A DNA stretch of 64,000 nt from Sphingomonas suaedae. GTDB lineage: Bacteria; Pseudomonadota; Alphaproteobacteria; Sphingomonadales; Sphingomonadaceae. This document shows, one piece after another, positions 43,828 through 52,546 of this stretch. The stretch is from positions 868,001 to 932,000 of the forward strand of contig NZ_CP042239.1 of the NCBI RefSeq assembly GCF_007833215.1. The letters are read 5' to 3'. The notes beneath the pieces were generated by a model. It searched no databases, had not been told where the DNA came from, and saw only the letters and a program-made list of their open reading frames with translations. Every line of letters begins with the position of its first letter. Positions within the stretch are counted from its first letter, which is position 1. The position numbers and the translations under genes were made by a program.

Positions 43828-45222
43828 TTATGCTGTGTCCGAATAGCGCCCTTTGAGCATCGCCCAGGTCGCGCGCAGGCCCATCGCGTCGCCCCCTTTG
43901 GGGCGGCCCGGCTTGGCGGCGGGACGCCAGGCGAAGAGGTCGAGATGCGCCCAGGCAATGTCCCTGGGCACGAAGCGGCGCAGGAACAGTGCGGCGGTGA
44001 TCGGTCCGGCGAACGGGCCATCGGGCGCGTTAACCATGTCGGCGATGTCGGATTTGAGCATCTCGTCATAGCCGTCCCACAGCGGCAGGCGCCACAGCGG
44101 ATCCTTCGCCGCGTCGCCCGCGTCGAGCATCGCACCCGCGAGCGCATCGTTATTGGCGAACAGGGCGGGAAGATCCGGGCCGAGCGCGACGCGGGCAGCC
44201 CCGGTGAGCGTGGCGAAATCGAGGATCAGGTCGGGCTTGGCCTCGACTGCCCTGGTCAACGCATCACCGAGGATCAACCGCCCCTCGGCATCGGTATTGG
44301 TGTTTTCCACCGTCAGTCCCTTGCGGGTACGCAGCACGTCGCCGGGGCGGAAGGCGTTGCCCGCCACCGAATTTTCGACCGCGGCGACGAGGAGGTGAAG
44401 GCGGACGGGCAGGCGTTGTCCCATCACCACTCCGGCGAGCGCCAACGCATGGGCAGCGCCGCCCATGTCCTTCTTCATCAGGCGCATCCCGGCGCTCGGC
44501 TTGATATCGAGCCCGCCGGTATCGAAGCACACCCCCTTGCCGACGAGTGCGAGGCGCGGATGCGTGGGATCGCCCCATTCCAGTTCGATCAGCCGCGGCT
44601 CGCGCCCCCGCGCGGCGGCCATGCCGACGGCATGGATCATTGGATAGCCCTGTTCCAGCGCGTCGCCACGGGTCACGTTGAGCGATGCGCCATGGACCCT
44701 TGCGAGTGACGCTGCCTCCGCCTCCAGGTCTGCGGGCCCCATGTCCGACGCGGGCATGTTGATCAGGTCGCGCACCTTGAAGGTAGCGGTGGCGAGGCGC
44801 AGCGTCTCCTCGATCCGGCCGGGTTCGCCGGTCAGCAGGACGCGCGGTCCCTGTGCTGTGTCGTCCTTGCGGTAGCGATCGAAGCGATATTGAGCGAGCA
44901 CCCAGCCGAGCATCGCGCCGCCCGGTTCGCCGGTTGCAAGGCGATAGGTCCCTGCGGGAAGCTGTTCGCCGAGCGAGGCGATGCGGAACGGCGAACCCTC
45001 CGCCTCATCGCATACGAGCAGCATCGACCAGTCGTCGTCCTTGTCGCCCGGCAGCACCGCGCGGTTCCCCGCCTTGCCGGTCAGCTTGTGCGCGGCAATG
45101 GTGGTGCGGATGCGCGCGGGCTGTGCCTTGAGCCAGTCGGCCCATTGGTCGGGGCGGACGACGTGGAGCGTGCGGGCGGGCTGGCCGCGATCGGGCTGGA
45201 GCAGGGGGGACAGGTCGGTCAT
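43828..45222 (-). CDS. Leucyl aminopeptidase family (M17) protein
   Basis: 464 residues. M17 aminopeptidase: KGVCFDTGGLDIKPSAGM (zinc-ligand Lys/Asp), MKKDMGGAAHALALAG, the hallmark NTDAEGRLILGDAL and DFATLTGAARVALG. The family normally forms hexamers and clips N-terminal residues, or acts as a DNA-binding PepA. The N-terminal domain (about 1-150) is more divergent than PepA, so this is the second, less studied M17 type common in Sphingomonas. Confidence 0.93.
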   Translation of the reverse strand: MTDLSPLLQPDRGQPARTLHVVRPDQWADWLKAQPARIRTTIAAHKLTGKAGNRAVLPGDKDDDWSMLLVCDEAEGSPFRIASLGEQLPAGTYRLATGEPGGAMLGWVLAQYRFDRYRKDDTAQGPRVLLTGEPGRIEETLRLATATFKVRDLINMPASDMGPADLEAEAASLARVHGASLNVTRGDALEQGYPMIHAVGMAAARGREPRLIELEWGDPTHPRLALVGKGVCFDTGGLDIKPSAGMRLMKKDMGGAAHALALAGVVMGQRLPVRLHLLVAAVENSVAGNAFRPGDVLRTRKGLTVENTNTDAEGRLILGDALTRAVEAKPDLILDFATLTGAARVALGPDLPALFANNDALAGAMLDAGDAAKDPLWRLPLWDGYDEMLKSDIADMVNAPDGPFAGPITAALFLRRFVPRDIAWAHLDLFAWRPAAKPGRPKGGDAMGLRATWAMLKGRYSDTA

Positions 45223-45228
45223 GGATAC

Positions 45229-45609
45229 TCAGGCTGTGAGGAGGGTAACGCGGTCGGGCGCGGTTGCGGCGAGCGCCTTGTCGAAGGTGACGAAGTCCGT
45301 GCAGCCGCCGCAGCGAACCAGATGAAATGCGTCGGCGAAATCCGCGCCTCCATCCACGAGGCTGAGAGCCTCGCGGAGACGGTCCGAATCCTCGAAAATG
45401 ACGTTCGGCAATCCCATTAGGTCACGGATTGTCCGAACGACTTGAGCACGTGGGAGGTCATAGCTCCGCAATACCCATTCGAGTTCCAGCGCAACCGTTA
45501 TCGGAACGAAGACCGCACTCGCTTCCAATAAGGCGCGCGAGAGGAGGTGTTGCCGTTCATCATCGCGCAGGAGAAAGCGGGCGAGGACGTTAGTATCGAC
45601 TGCGCGCAT
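45229..45609 (-). CDS. vapC: PIN-domain toxin (VapC family)
   Basis: 126 residues from ATG 45609. PIN fold acidic residues: AVDTNVLARFLLRDD, LELEWVLRSY, GGADFADAFHLVRC and FVTFDKAL. VapC toxins are Mg-dependent RNases, often cutting tRNA. The gene overlaps the upstream AbrB-type antitoxin by 20 bases, the usual order antitoxin then toxin. Confidence 0.92.
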   Translation of the reverse strand: MRAVDTNVLARFLLRDDERQHLLSRALLEASAVFVPITVALELEWVLRSYDLPRAQVVRTIRDLMGLPNVIFEDSDRLREALSLVDGGADFADAFHLVRCGGCTDFVTFDKALAATAPDRVTLLTA

Positions 45610-45868
45610 CGCGTTCTTGCACAACCTGCGCGATCCCCTCGTCCATCTCCTCTATCGTTTTCGGCGGGCCAGTATAGTATTTCGCCAGACTACCCGCGAG
45701 TTGATCCAGGGTCGTGGGTGGAAAGGGCTTCGCTTTGCGAATCACCACGCCACCCGGCGTGTTCTCGACAATAAGTTCGGTGCCCGCCGTCCATTTGAGC
45801 TTGTCGCGCAACGCCTTGGGCAGGACCAGCTGGCCCTTGCTCGACAATTTGGTGGTGATCGCGTTCAT
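45590..45868 (-). CDS. vapB: AbrB/MazE-type antitoxin (VapB)
   Basis: 92 residues: MNAITTKLSSKGQLVLPKAL is the AbrB-like swapped-hairpin DNA-binding motif, followed by ELIVENTPGGVVIRKAK and a C-terminal toxin-binding tail. Preceded by GGAGGCGCGA and the palindrome TCCGTAAGACGGA. Translation coupling with vapC is expected. Confidence 0.9.
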   Translation of the reverse strand: MNAITTKLSSKGQLVLPKALRDKLKWTAGTELIVENTPGGVVIRKAKPFPPTTLDQLAGSLAKYYTGPPKTIEEMDEGIAQVVQERDARSRY

Positions 45869-45875
45869 TCGCGCC

Positions 45876-45888
45876 TCCGTAAGACGGA
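45876..45888. promoter_or_regulatory. Palindrome upstream of vapBC
   Basis: TCCGT (45876-45880) AAG ACGGA (45884-45888) is a perfect 5-bp-arm palindrome starting 8 bases before the vapB start. The GGAGG of the ribosome site lies within its CTCC edge. A likely autorepression site for VapB/VapBC, and it could also mask the SD. Confidence 0.4.
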
Positions 45889-45900
45889 AGTAAGATAGGT

Positions 45901-46875
45901 TTATCGGCCTTGGAGCGCAATGGCGGGCGCGGTGCAGAGGTCCATGGCGCGATCGATCATCGCGGTGAGGCGGTTGCGGCTTTCCGCGAGGCGGGCGGGG
46001 TCGAGGCCGCGCTCTTGCGTCTCGAAATTCACATAGTCCATGCCGCGCAGCAGCGCATAGTTGGAGAGCGATCCGTCGCTGACGCTCACCCGTTCGAACA
46101 CGACGTTGAAGTCGGCCAGCGCCAGCGCCTTGCCGCACCAGGCGGAATAGGGCGAACGGCCCGAGCGATAGGCGACATAGGCCAGGCTGTCGTCGTCGTC
46201 GAACGGCCAAGCGCGGGCCTGCGACGCATGAGGCTGCATGACATCGCTGCAGAAGCGGATCGACACCTCGCCCCGGCCCGGCGGGTCGCCCTGGTTGCAG
46301 CGCGAGGCACTAGTGTCGAAGCCCGGCGAATTGGTGTGAAGGGCGATGATCGGCCGCGCGCCGCGATGATAATCGGCCAGGATCATATTGGCGTAGAGCG
46401 GCGTACCGTCGCGAAAATTGCGGTTGGGGTCGATCGGTCGCCCGCGATCGACCGCGGCGTTGCGGCGCTTGCCGTCTTCGGCGATGCCCGTATCGACCGC
46501 GATCACGACCCCGCCATAGGTCCGAACCCCGGCCAGCGCGGCTTCGAACCCGGCATTTTCGTCGTCGTGCGGCACGAACCACAACGGGCCGCGCGGCTTT
46601 TTTTTGTTCGCTATACGGAACAGGCGCCAGGCGCCGCGCTCCTCGCGAAACTCGATCCGGGTCACGGCGAGTCCCCGCCAAATGGCAGGATCGCGATGGC
46701 GGGCGAAGTCGTCGTCTTCGATCGTCAGCGGATCGACGACTGCCGATTCGGCTGCAATCGGCGGAGCGACGCCCGCCAGAACCAGCCAGAAAACCGGTAT
46801 CAATGCGATCTTTCGCAGTGGTCGCGCGCTCGCGATCCATCCGTTTCCTAGGGGGCGGGCAGGGTTCAACTTCAA
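45901..46875 (-). CDS. Secreted M14-like metallocarboxypeptidase, unusual
   Basis: 324 residues. Signal/anchor region at about 22-42 (IALIPVFWLVLAGVAPPIAA). The M14 zinc-carboxypeptidase ligands can be read: His103-x-x-Glu106 in WFVPHDDENAGF, the substrate-binding Asn-Arg in DPNRNF (151-154), third ligand His180 in IIALHTNSPG, and the general-base candidate Glu285 in YVNFETQERG. Overall sequence is otherwise unlike common M14 enzymes, so the family call is by motif, not alignment. An 8-A run (coding strand) lies at 46598-46605. Overlaps the upstream HTH gene (ATGA), so it is under that regulator's control. Confidence 0.7.
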   Translation of the reverse strand: MKLNPARPLGNGWIASARPLRKIALIPVFWLVLAGVAPPIAAESAVVDPLTIEDDDFARHRDPAIWRGLAVTRIEFREERGAWRLFRIANKKKPRGPLWFVPHDDENAGFEAALAGVRTYGGVVIAVDTGIAEDGKRRNAAVDRGRPIDPNRNFRDGTPLYANMILADYHRGARPIIALHTNSPGFDTSASRCNQGDPPGRGEVSIRFCSDVMQPHASQARAWPFDDDDSLAYVAYRSGRSPYSAWCGKALALADFNVVFERVSVSDGSLSNYALLRGMDYVNFETQERGLDPARLAESRNRLTAMIDRAMDLCTAPAIALQGR

Positions 46876-47123
46876 TCTGCCTTGTTCAATTGCGGGTCCA
46901 GCACATCGCCGGGGTTAAGTTCTAACGCCCTACAAAAGCGAACGAATTCCCAGACGTCCAGGCGTCGCTGGCGCCGCTCGATCCGGCTGACGAACGACTG
47001 GTCATATCCCAAGGCCGCAGCCAGTTCGATCTGGCTCACCCCGATCTGCTTCCGGCGCCGAACCAGACTATCGATAATTGCGATGTACGGCTCCTCGAAC
47101 GGCGTTTTGCGCGAGTTCTGCAT
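46872..47123 (-). CDS. XRE-family HTH regulator of the M14-like gene
   Basis: 83 residues from ATG 47123 (an ATG at 47162 would extend it 13 codons into the operator palindrome, so the shorter start is preferred). HTH_3: IAIIDSLVRRRKQIGVSQIELAAALGYDQ cut here to IDSLVRRRKQIGVSQIELA and GYDQSFVSRIERRQRRL. Its stop overlaps the M14-like start. Regulator and enzyme form a two-gene operon behind a perfect 19-bp palindrome. Confidence 0.9.
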   Translation of the reverse strand: MQNSRKTPFEEPYIAIIDSLVRRRKQIGVSQIELAAALGYDQSFVSRIERRQRRLDVWEFVRFCRALELNPGDVLDPQLNKAD

Positions 47124-47153
47124 CAGCAGCAATCTGTGTCCGAGGGGGTAAGA

Positions 47154-47172
47154 ATAGTGCAAAATGCACTAT
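47154..47172 (-). promoter_or_regulatory. Perfect 19-bp palindrome (8-3-8) upstream of XRE/M14-like operon
   Basis: ATAGTGCAAAATGCACTAT: arms ATAGTGCA (47154-47161) and TGCACTAT (47165-47172) with an AAA centre. It ends 30 bases before the preferred regulator start, in an AT-rich stretch. This is the classic geometry of a dimeric XRE repressor operator controlling its own operon. Confidence 0.7.
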
Positions 47173-47254
47173 GCAGATTTAGCATATTCGTTTATCATCA
47201 TTGTGGGTAAGGCGGTGACAGACAGTCGGCTGGGCTGGATGGAGCGGGGGAGTC

Positions 47255-47542
47255 GTGGACGAGAGGCAGGTCTCAAAAAATCGGCGCGCGCAAAGACGGA
47301 GGGATAGGCCCCGCCCGTCGGCAAGCTGGTATGTGCTGCGGCCCCTGTTCTGGCCGCGCTGGGTGCGGCGCGCAGCGCTGGTTCTGTTGCCGGTTTCGCT
47401 GCCGCTCCTGCTTCTGCTCCTCTCGCTCATGCCGATCTGGATCTTGTTCGAAGTCTGTATTCGGATCGCGGACGCCGGGCTCGGGAAGCTGTGGAACGCG
47501 CGACAACGAATTGTTCGACATGCGCCATATTCCACCTATTAA
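47255..47542 (+). CDS. Small basic membrane protein, hypothetical
   Basis: 95 residues. A very basic N-terminus (KNRRAQRRRDRPRP) and one or two hydrophobic helices (WVRRAALVLLPVSLPLLLLLLS then MPIWILFEVCIRIA). Start GTG 47255 after a GGGGGAG-like site. Divergent from the XRE/M14-like operon. No family recognised; it may be a genuine small membrane protein or a chance frame. Confidence 0.45.
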   Translation: MDERQVSKNRRAQRRRDRPRPSASWYVLRPLFWPRWVRRAALVLLPVSLPLLLLLLSLMPIWILFEVCIRIADAGLGKLWNARQRIVRHAPYSTY

Positions 47543-47871
47543 CTGGAGTCAGAGCAGAGGCGCCAAGCGCAATCCGATGTGCGCGTCTGACGCTGCGCAA
47601 CGATCGTTGTTACGGTCCTTATACCGGTTGTTGCGATCCATACCGCACAATCTAAAGCGTCGGCGCGCGCCGACTGTCCCATCTTCGGTCGAATATGCGG
47701 ATCCCCCGAACGCGATGGCTGCCGAACTTGATCGGACCGGCCGCCCGTCGACAGAAAGATGTTCGCAGAGTCCGACCGATCCGTTCAGCGGACAATTGCG
47801 TCAGTCGCGTGAACCTAACCCGAACGCGGAGCGCTGCGGAGAGTGTGAGCCCGTAATCCCCATTCTAAAGG
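47543..47871. other. Intergenic region between small membrane protein and rimO
   Basis: 329 bases without a convincing gene. Contains the perfect 12-bp palindrome CAACGATCGTTG (47598-47609). The rimO stop is at its right edge. No repeat family or terminator with a T-run is evident. Confidence 0.4.
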
Positions 47872-49236
47872 TCACGGTAAAGGGAATCTGGCTGTAACCC
47901 GTCCATCCGCCGGGAGCGGCACGCCGTACAGATCGTGCTCGTCGGCGTCCTCAATCTCGACTGCGACGATTTCGCCCTGCTTCAGATGTCCGGCGTCGCG
48001 CAGGAACACCGTTCCGTCGATCTCGGGCGCGTCGGCCTGTGACCGGGCATTGGCACCGTCGCCATCGACCTCATCGATAATCACTTCGAGCGTGTGACCG
48101 ACCTTTGCCTGAAGCTTGGCCGCGCTGATCGCCGCAGTCTTCTCCATGATCCGGGCGTAGCGTTCTTCCTTGACCGCTTCGGGAACCGCGCCGGGCAGGT
48201 CGTTGGCGGCGGCACCCTCGACCGGCTCGAAGCGGAACGCGCCGACGCGGTCGAGTTGGGCTTCGTCGAGCCAGTCGAGCAGATATTGGAAATCCGCCTC
48301 GGTCTCACCGGGAAAGCCGACGACGAAGGTCGAGCGGATGGTGATATCCGGCGCGATGCTGCGCCAGTTCTTCAACCGCTCCAGCACCTTCGCCTCGTTC
48401 GCCGGGCGACGCATGGTCCGAAGGACGGACGGGCTGGCGTGCTGAAAAGGGATGTCGAGATAGGGGAGGATCAGCCCCTCTGCCATCAGCGGGATGACCT
48501 GATCCACATGGGGGTAGGGATAGACATAGTGGAGCCGCACCCAGGGGGCGATCTTGCCGAGTTCGCGGGCCAGGTCGGTCATATGGGGGACGACATGCTC
48601 GCCCTTCCACATCCGCGGTTCCCTGCGGATATCGACGCCGTACGCGGACGTGTCCTGGCTGATGACCAGCAATTCCCTTGTCCCCGCTTCGACCAGCTTT
48701 TCAGCCTCGCGCAGGATCGCGTCGGGGCGGCGGCTGACGAGATCGCCGCGCAGCGCGGGGATGATGCAGAAGGCACAGCGATGGTTGCAGCCCTCCGAAA
48801 TCTTCAGATAGCTGTAATGGCGCGGGGTGAGCTTGAGCCCGCTGTCGGGGACGAGGTTGAGAAAGGCGTTGGGCGGCATCGGCGCGGCGTCGTGGACGGC
48901 CCCAACCACTTCCTCATATTGATGCGCACCTGTGACCGCCAAGACATTGGGAAAGCGGGCGCGGATGACCTCCGCCTCCTTGCCCATGCAGCCGGTGACG
49001 ATGACGCGGCCATTTTCCGCAATCGCCTCGCCGATCGCTTCGAGCGATTCTTCCTTGGCGCTGTCGAGAAAGCCGCAGGTGTTGACCAGCACCACGTCCG
49101 CCCCGGCATAGTCGGCGGACATGGCATAGCCGTCGCTGCGGAGCTTGGTCAGGATACGCTCACTGTCGACCAGATTCTTGGGACAGCCGAGCGACACCAT
49201 GCCCACCTTGGGGGCTTCGGGGAGTCGCGTTGCCAT
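47872..49236 (-). CDS. rimO: Ribosomal protein uS12 methylthiotransferase
   Basis: 454 residues from ATG 49236. Radical-SAM enzyme that adds a methylthio group to Asp89 of S12. N-terminal MTTase domain: [33 protein letters not shown] and VTGCMGKEA supply three cluster cysteines. Radical SAM triad [12 protein letters not shown] domain at the end. The frame extends upstream far beyond the start, but that part is antisense to the TPR gene. Confidence 0.97.
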   Translation of the reverse strand: MATRLPEAPKVGMVSLGCPKNLVDSERILTKLRSDGYAMSADYAGADVVLVNTCGFLDSAKEESLEAIGEAIAENGRVIVTGCMGKEAEVIRARFPNVLAVTGAHQYEEVVGAVHDAAPMPPNAFLNLVPDSGLKLTPRHYSYLKISEGCNHRCAFCIIPALRGDLVSRRPDAILREAEKLVEAGTRELLVISQDTSAYGVDIRREPRMWKGEHVVPHMTDLARELGKIAPWVRLHYVYPYPHVDQVIPLMAEGLILPYLDIPFQHASPSVLRTMRRPANEAKVLERLKNWRSIAPDITIRSTFVVGFPGETEADFQYLLDWLDEAQLDRVGAFRFEPVEGAAANDLPGAVPEAVKEERYARIMEKTAAISAAKLQAKVGHTLEVIIDEVDGDGANARSQADAPEIDGTVFLRDAGHLKQGEIVAVEIEDADEHDLYGVPLPADGRVTARFPLP

Positions 49237-49396
49237 GATTGGCGGGCGACATAGGCGATTTTGGGAAAAAAGATAGGGGAAGGGGGTGCGCTCGACCTCC
49301 GGGCGGCGGCAACTTGTCAGTTGCCGAGCACCCGCCGGAGGCTCAAACCGGTACGACCACCACACAGCGCATTTTCTAATCGGCTGGGGAGAGGCG

Positions 49397-50809
49397 ATGA
49401 TCGATCTGCGACGACATGCGGTAACCGGCGGAGCTGCGATGCTGGCGCTGGCGGGGTTGGGCGCAGCGGGGGCGGCGGCGGCGCAAACCGTGCCGCGCAT
49501 TCCGATCCCGGCTGAGGGCGAGGCAGCGTTCGCCAAGCGCGAATATGGCAAGGCCGCAGGGATCATCATTCCGGCGTTCGAGAATTGCCGGACGGCACAT
49601 CCGGATGGCGACACGTGCGCCACACTTGCCGCCGGTGTCGCGGTTCTGGTCGCGACGGCAGGCAACGACAAGGTCGAGGGCACGATCCTGCGGGCGCTCG
49701 ATTACGTCGATACGCGAGTCGGTCCCGAGAGCGAGGATGCGCTGATAATGCTCAGCGCTCTGACGAGCTATTATGAGCGCTTGCAAGACTTGAACAAATA
49801 TCTGCCTGCCGCAGAGCGGCGACTGGCGGTGTCGCACAAGCTCCATGGAGCCACCGGCCGCCTGACGGTGATTGCGGCTGTCGGGCTTTGCATCGCCCAA
49901 TGGAATCTGGGTCAGGGGCAGGCGGCGGTGGACCTGTTACTGCCGATCGCCCGGGAACTGCCGGAGACAACGCCGGAACAGGTTGTCCTGTCCGGCCGCG
50001 TCCAGGAGTGTCTGGGCATGGCCTATTATTCGATGGATCGCGACCGCGAGGCGGAGCCGGCGTTCCGCAAGGCGCTGGCGCTCTTTGAGCGGGCGGAAGG
50101 GGAGAGCGGGCCGCTGGCGCTCGATGCGATGGCAAGCCTCGCCAACACGTTGCGCAGGCTGGACCGTGAGGACGAGGCCCGCTTGCTGGCTGCGCGGGTC
50201 GATCGGCTGGCGAAGCCCGGCTCCACTGCTCGCGAGCGTATTACGTGGTGGTCCGGTGCCGCCCCGGCGGATCCGGTCGCGGCTGCCCGCGCAGAACTCG
50301 CCCGTGCGGAAAAGCAATATGGCCCGGCATCGGCGGTCACCGACATGGCGGCTGCGATGCTGGGGGTGGCGCTGATCGACGCCGAAAAGTTCGCCGAGGC
50401 GGAACCCTATGTCCGGCGGCTGGAAGCAGCGGCAAACAACCCTGTGAACCCGGCGTCGGTGCGGATCAAGATGCTGACGGGGCAGGTGGTGCTGACGATG
50501 AAAACCAATCCGGAACGGCTCGATCTCGTCGTTCCGGTGATCGAACGCCTCGTCAGTGTCGCAAAACAATCGGGCACCGGCAGCGACAGACTGCTGATCG
50601 ATTTCCAGATGTATGCGGGGATGAGCCTCCTGCTGACCGGACAGCCACAGCGCTCTTATCCGTTTTTGAGCGATGCAGGAGATCTGCTGATGTCGCGTCT
50701 GGCGAGCTATCGCGATTTCGATGCGGCGGCGCAGAAGGAGACGCGCCAATATTCTCCGATCTTCAAGTTCAAGGTCACGAACGCGTGGTGGTTGGCGCAG
50801 AGGCGGTGA
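49397..50809 (+). CDS. Secreted tetratricopeptide-repeat protein
   Basis: 470 residues. Signal peptide with an Ala-rich core ([21 protein letters not shown]). TPR-like helices throughout, e.g. [38 protein letters not shown] and [20 protein letters not shown] scaffold of unknown partner. Start ATG 49397 has a GGAGAGG site; 160 bases from the divergent rimO start. Convergent with the hydrolase gene (4-base gap). Confidence 0.85.
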   Translation: MIDLRRHAVTGGAAMLALAGLGAAGAAAAQTVPRIPIPAEGEAAFAKREYGKAAGIIIPAFENCRTAHPDGDTCATLAAGVAVLVATAGNDKVEGTILRALDYVDTRVGPESEDALIMLSALTSYYERLQDLNKYLPAAERRLAVSHKLHGATGRLTVIAAVGLCIAQWNLGQGQAAVDLLLPIARELPETTPEQVVLSGRVQECLGMAYYSMDRDREAEPAFRKALALFERAEGESGPLALDAMASLANTLRRLDREDEARLLAARVDRLAKPGSTARERITWWSGAAPADPVAAARAELARAEKQYGPASAVTDMAAAMLGVALIDAEKFAEAEPYVRRLEAAANNPVNPASVRIKMLTGQVVLTMKTNPERLDLVVPVIERLVSVAKQSGTGSDRLLIDFQMYAGMSLLLTGQPQRSYPFLSDAGDLLMSRLASYRDFDAAAQKETRQYSPIFKFKVTNAWWLAQRR

Positions 50810-50813
50810 GAGG

Positions 50814-51806
50814 TCAGGATCCGCGCGCCCGGATGAAGCGCGCAACGTGATCTGATACGGTCTCGTCGGCGCCGAGCCAGATATGGCCGCCGCGTTCCAG
50901 GATCACCAGCGTGGCATCGGGAATGACAGTAGCCAGATACCGCGCGGTTGCTGCGGTTCCGAACCGATCGTCCTCGACCGAGAGGATCAATGTTGGCGCC
51001 CGGATTTTCCGGTAGTCCACCGGGTGCGAAGCGCCGGCCAGTCTGGCGTCGTTCAATAGGCCGCGTGAACGCGTGCTGATCGGCAGCATTTCGTCGAGAA
51101 TCCGATAGGCGCGCGCGCGTTCGCCTGGGCTGACGGTCTTCAGCAGATGAGGATCGGTCGCCAGGAGATTGGCGACGAGTTGTTTCGGTGCGATCCGGCG
51201 CGCGGACCAGTAGACGAAGTCGGAACCCAGGGCCTGTTCGACGAACAGCTTCTGGGTCGCGGTCATCTCGACCGGGTCGAGTCCGGTCACATTGGCTGCC
51301 GGGACGAGCAGCACCAGCAACGAACAGCGTTGCGGGTGGCGCAATGCGAACTGGATTGCGGCGAGCGCTCCGGCCGACCCTGCAACGACGGGAAGGCGAT
51401 CAATGCCCAAATGGTCAAGCAGTTCGACAAGCGCGTCGGCCTGGTTTTCGGAAGAGGGATTGACGGGAAAGTCGCTGCGCAGATAGCCGAACCGCGACGG
51501 CGCGATCACGCGGTAACCCCGCTCGATCAACCCATGGCCAAAGCTCAGGCCCTGGTCGAATCCGCCCCCGGTGCCGTGGATCATCATGATCGGGGGGCCT
51601 TCGCCCCTAACCGCATATTCCAGATCGCCGAACCGCGTGCCGACGATATCGCTTGCGCCGGCGAGCCGGTGTTCAGCCTTGCGCATTGTCGCCGAAAAAG
51701 CCGTCGCCACCACAGCCCCAGCGGCGAGCATCATCCCGCCCGCCGCGATCAGCATCGTTCTCCCTCGGGGTGATCGACGACTCGGGCTGGCGCGTGCAGT
51801 GGACAT
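50814..51806 (-). CDS. Alpha/beta hydrolase, membrane-anchored
   Basis: 330 residues. N-terminal TM/signal (MLIAAGGMMLAAGAVVATAF). Alpha/beta-hydrolase fold: oxyanion loop MIHGTGGGFDQ, nucleophile elbow VVAGSAGALAAIQF (Ser in GSAGA), acid SVEDDRFGTAA and histidine ERGGHIWLG. Substrate unknown; probably a periplasmic esterase or lipase-like enzyme. Confidence 0.9.
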   Translation of the reverse strand: MSTARASPSRRSPRGRTMLIAAGGMMLAAGAVVATAFSATMRKAEHRLAGASDIVGTRFGDLEYAVRGEGPPIMMIHGTGGGFDQGLSFGHGLIERGYRVIAPSRFGYLRSDFPVNPSSENQADALVELLDHLGIDRLPVVAGSAGALAAIQFALRHPQRCSLLVLLVPAANVTGLDPVEMTATQKLFVEQALGSDFVYWSARRIAPKQLVANLLATDPHLLKTVSPGERARAYRILDEMLPISTRSRGLLNDARLAGASHPVDYRKIRAPTLILSVEDDRFGTAATARYLATVIPDATLVILERGGHIWLGADETVSDHVARFIRARGS

Positions 51807-51915
51807 GATAGGGGGCTAGGAGCTCGATATCGGCGAGGCACTACGGATTTCACCGGGGGCGGCGTCCGGGAAGCTACGTATCGGCCAACTGGAGCGCTGT
51901 CGCCACAATCGACGG

Positions 51916-52488
51916 ATGAGCAATATTCTCGTCATTGACGGCCATCCTGACCCGGACCGCGGCCGCTTCGTCCATGCGCTCGCCGACGCCTATGCGCGAG
52001 GCGCCAAGTCGGGCGGGCACGATGTTCGCCGCATCGATCTCGCAACGCTCGATTTTCCGCTGCTTCGGTCGCGCGCCGACTGGGCGGAGGCGCCCCCGCC
52101 GCCGGCGATCGCGGCGGCACAGGACGACATCATCTGGGCAAAGCAGATCGTCTTTCTCTATCCGCTATGGCTGGGAGACGTGCCGGCGCTGCTCAAAGGA
52201 TTTCTCGAACAGGTCGCCCGCCCCGGTTTCGCGATCGCGCAGGGGCGGATGCCCAAGGGCCTACTCGCCGGGCGGTCGGCCCGGCTTATCGTTACGATGG
52301 GGATGCCGGCGCTGTTCTACCGCTTCTATTTCGGCGCTCATAGCGTGAAGAGCTTTCGAAGGAACATCCTCAAGCTGGTCGGGATCACGCCAGTCGAGAG
52401 CATCTTGATCGGCAATGTCGAGGGCGACGCCGATGCCCGTGCCGAATGGCTCGACAAGATGGTCAAGCTGGGCGCTGAGCAAGACTGA
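51916..52488 (+). CDS. NAD(P)H-dependent oxidoreductase, flavodoxin fold
   Basis: 190 residues. Quinone-reductase-like FMN-binding fold: NILVIDGHPDPDRGRFVHAL and FLYPLWLGDVPALLKGFLEQV. The same family as the protein at 62759. Likely two-electron quinone reduction; exact substrate unknown. Well-placed ATG. Confidence 0.9.
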   Translation: MSNILVIDGHPDPDRGRFVHALADAYARGAKSGGHDVRRIDLATLDFPLLRSRADWAEAPPPPAIAAAQDDIIWAKQIVFLYPLWLGDVPALLKGFLEQVARPGFAIAQGRMPKGLLAGRSARLIVTMGMPALFYRFYFGAHSVKSFRRNILKLVGITPVESILIGNVEGDADARAEWLDKMVKLGAEQD

Positions 52489-52546
52489 ACGTTTCTGCGT
52501 CCCGTCCCGACCATGGCTGGCGCGACCTTGCGGACGCGACGTGATT

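Noticed and set aside
48094..49254. 386-codon plus-strand frame
   Set aside because: Antisense to rimO.
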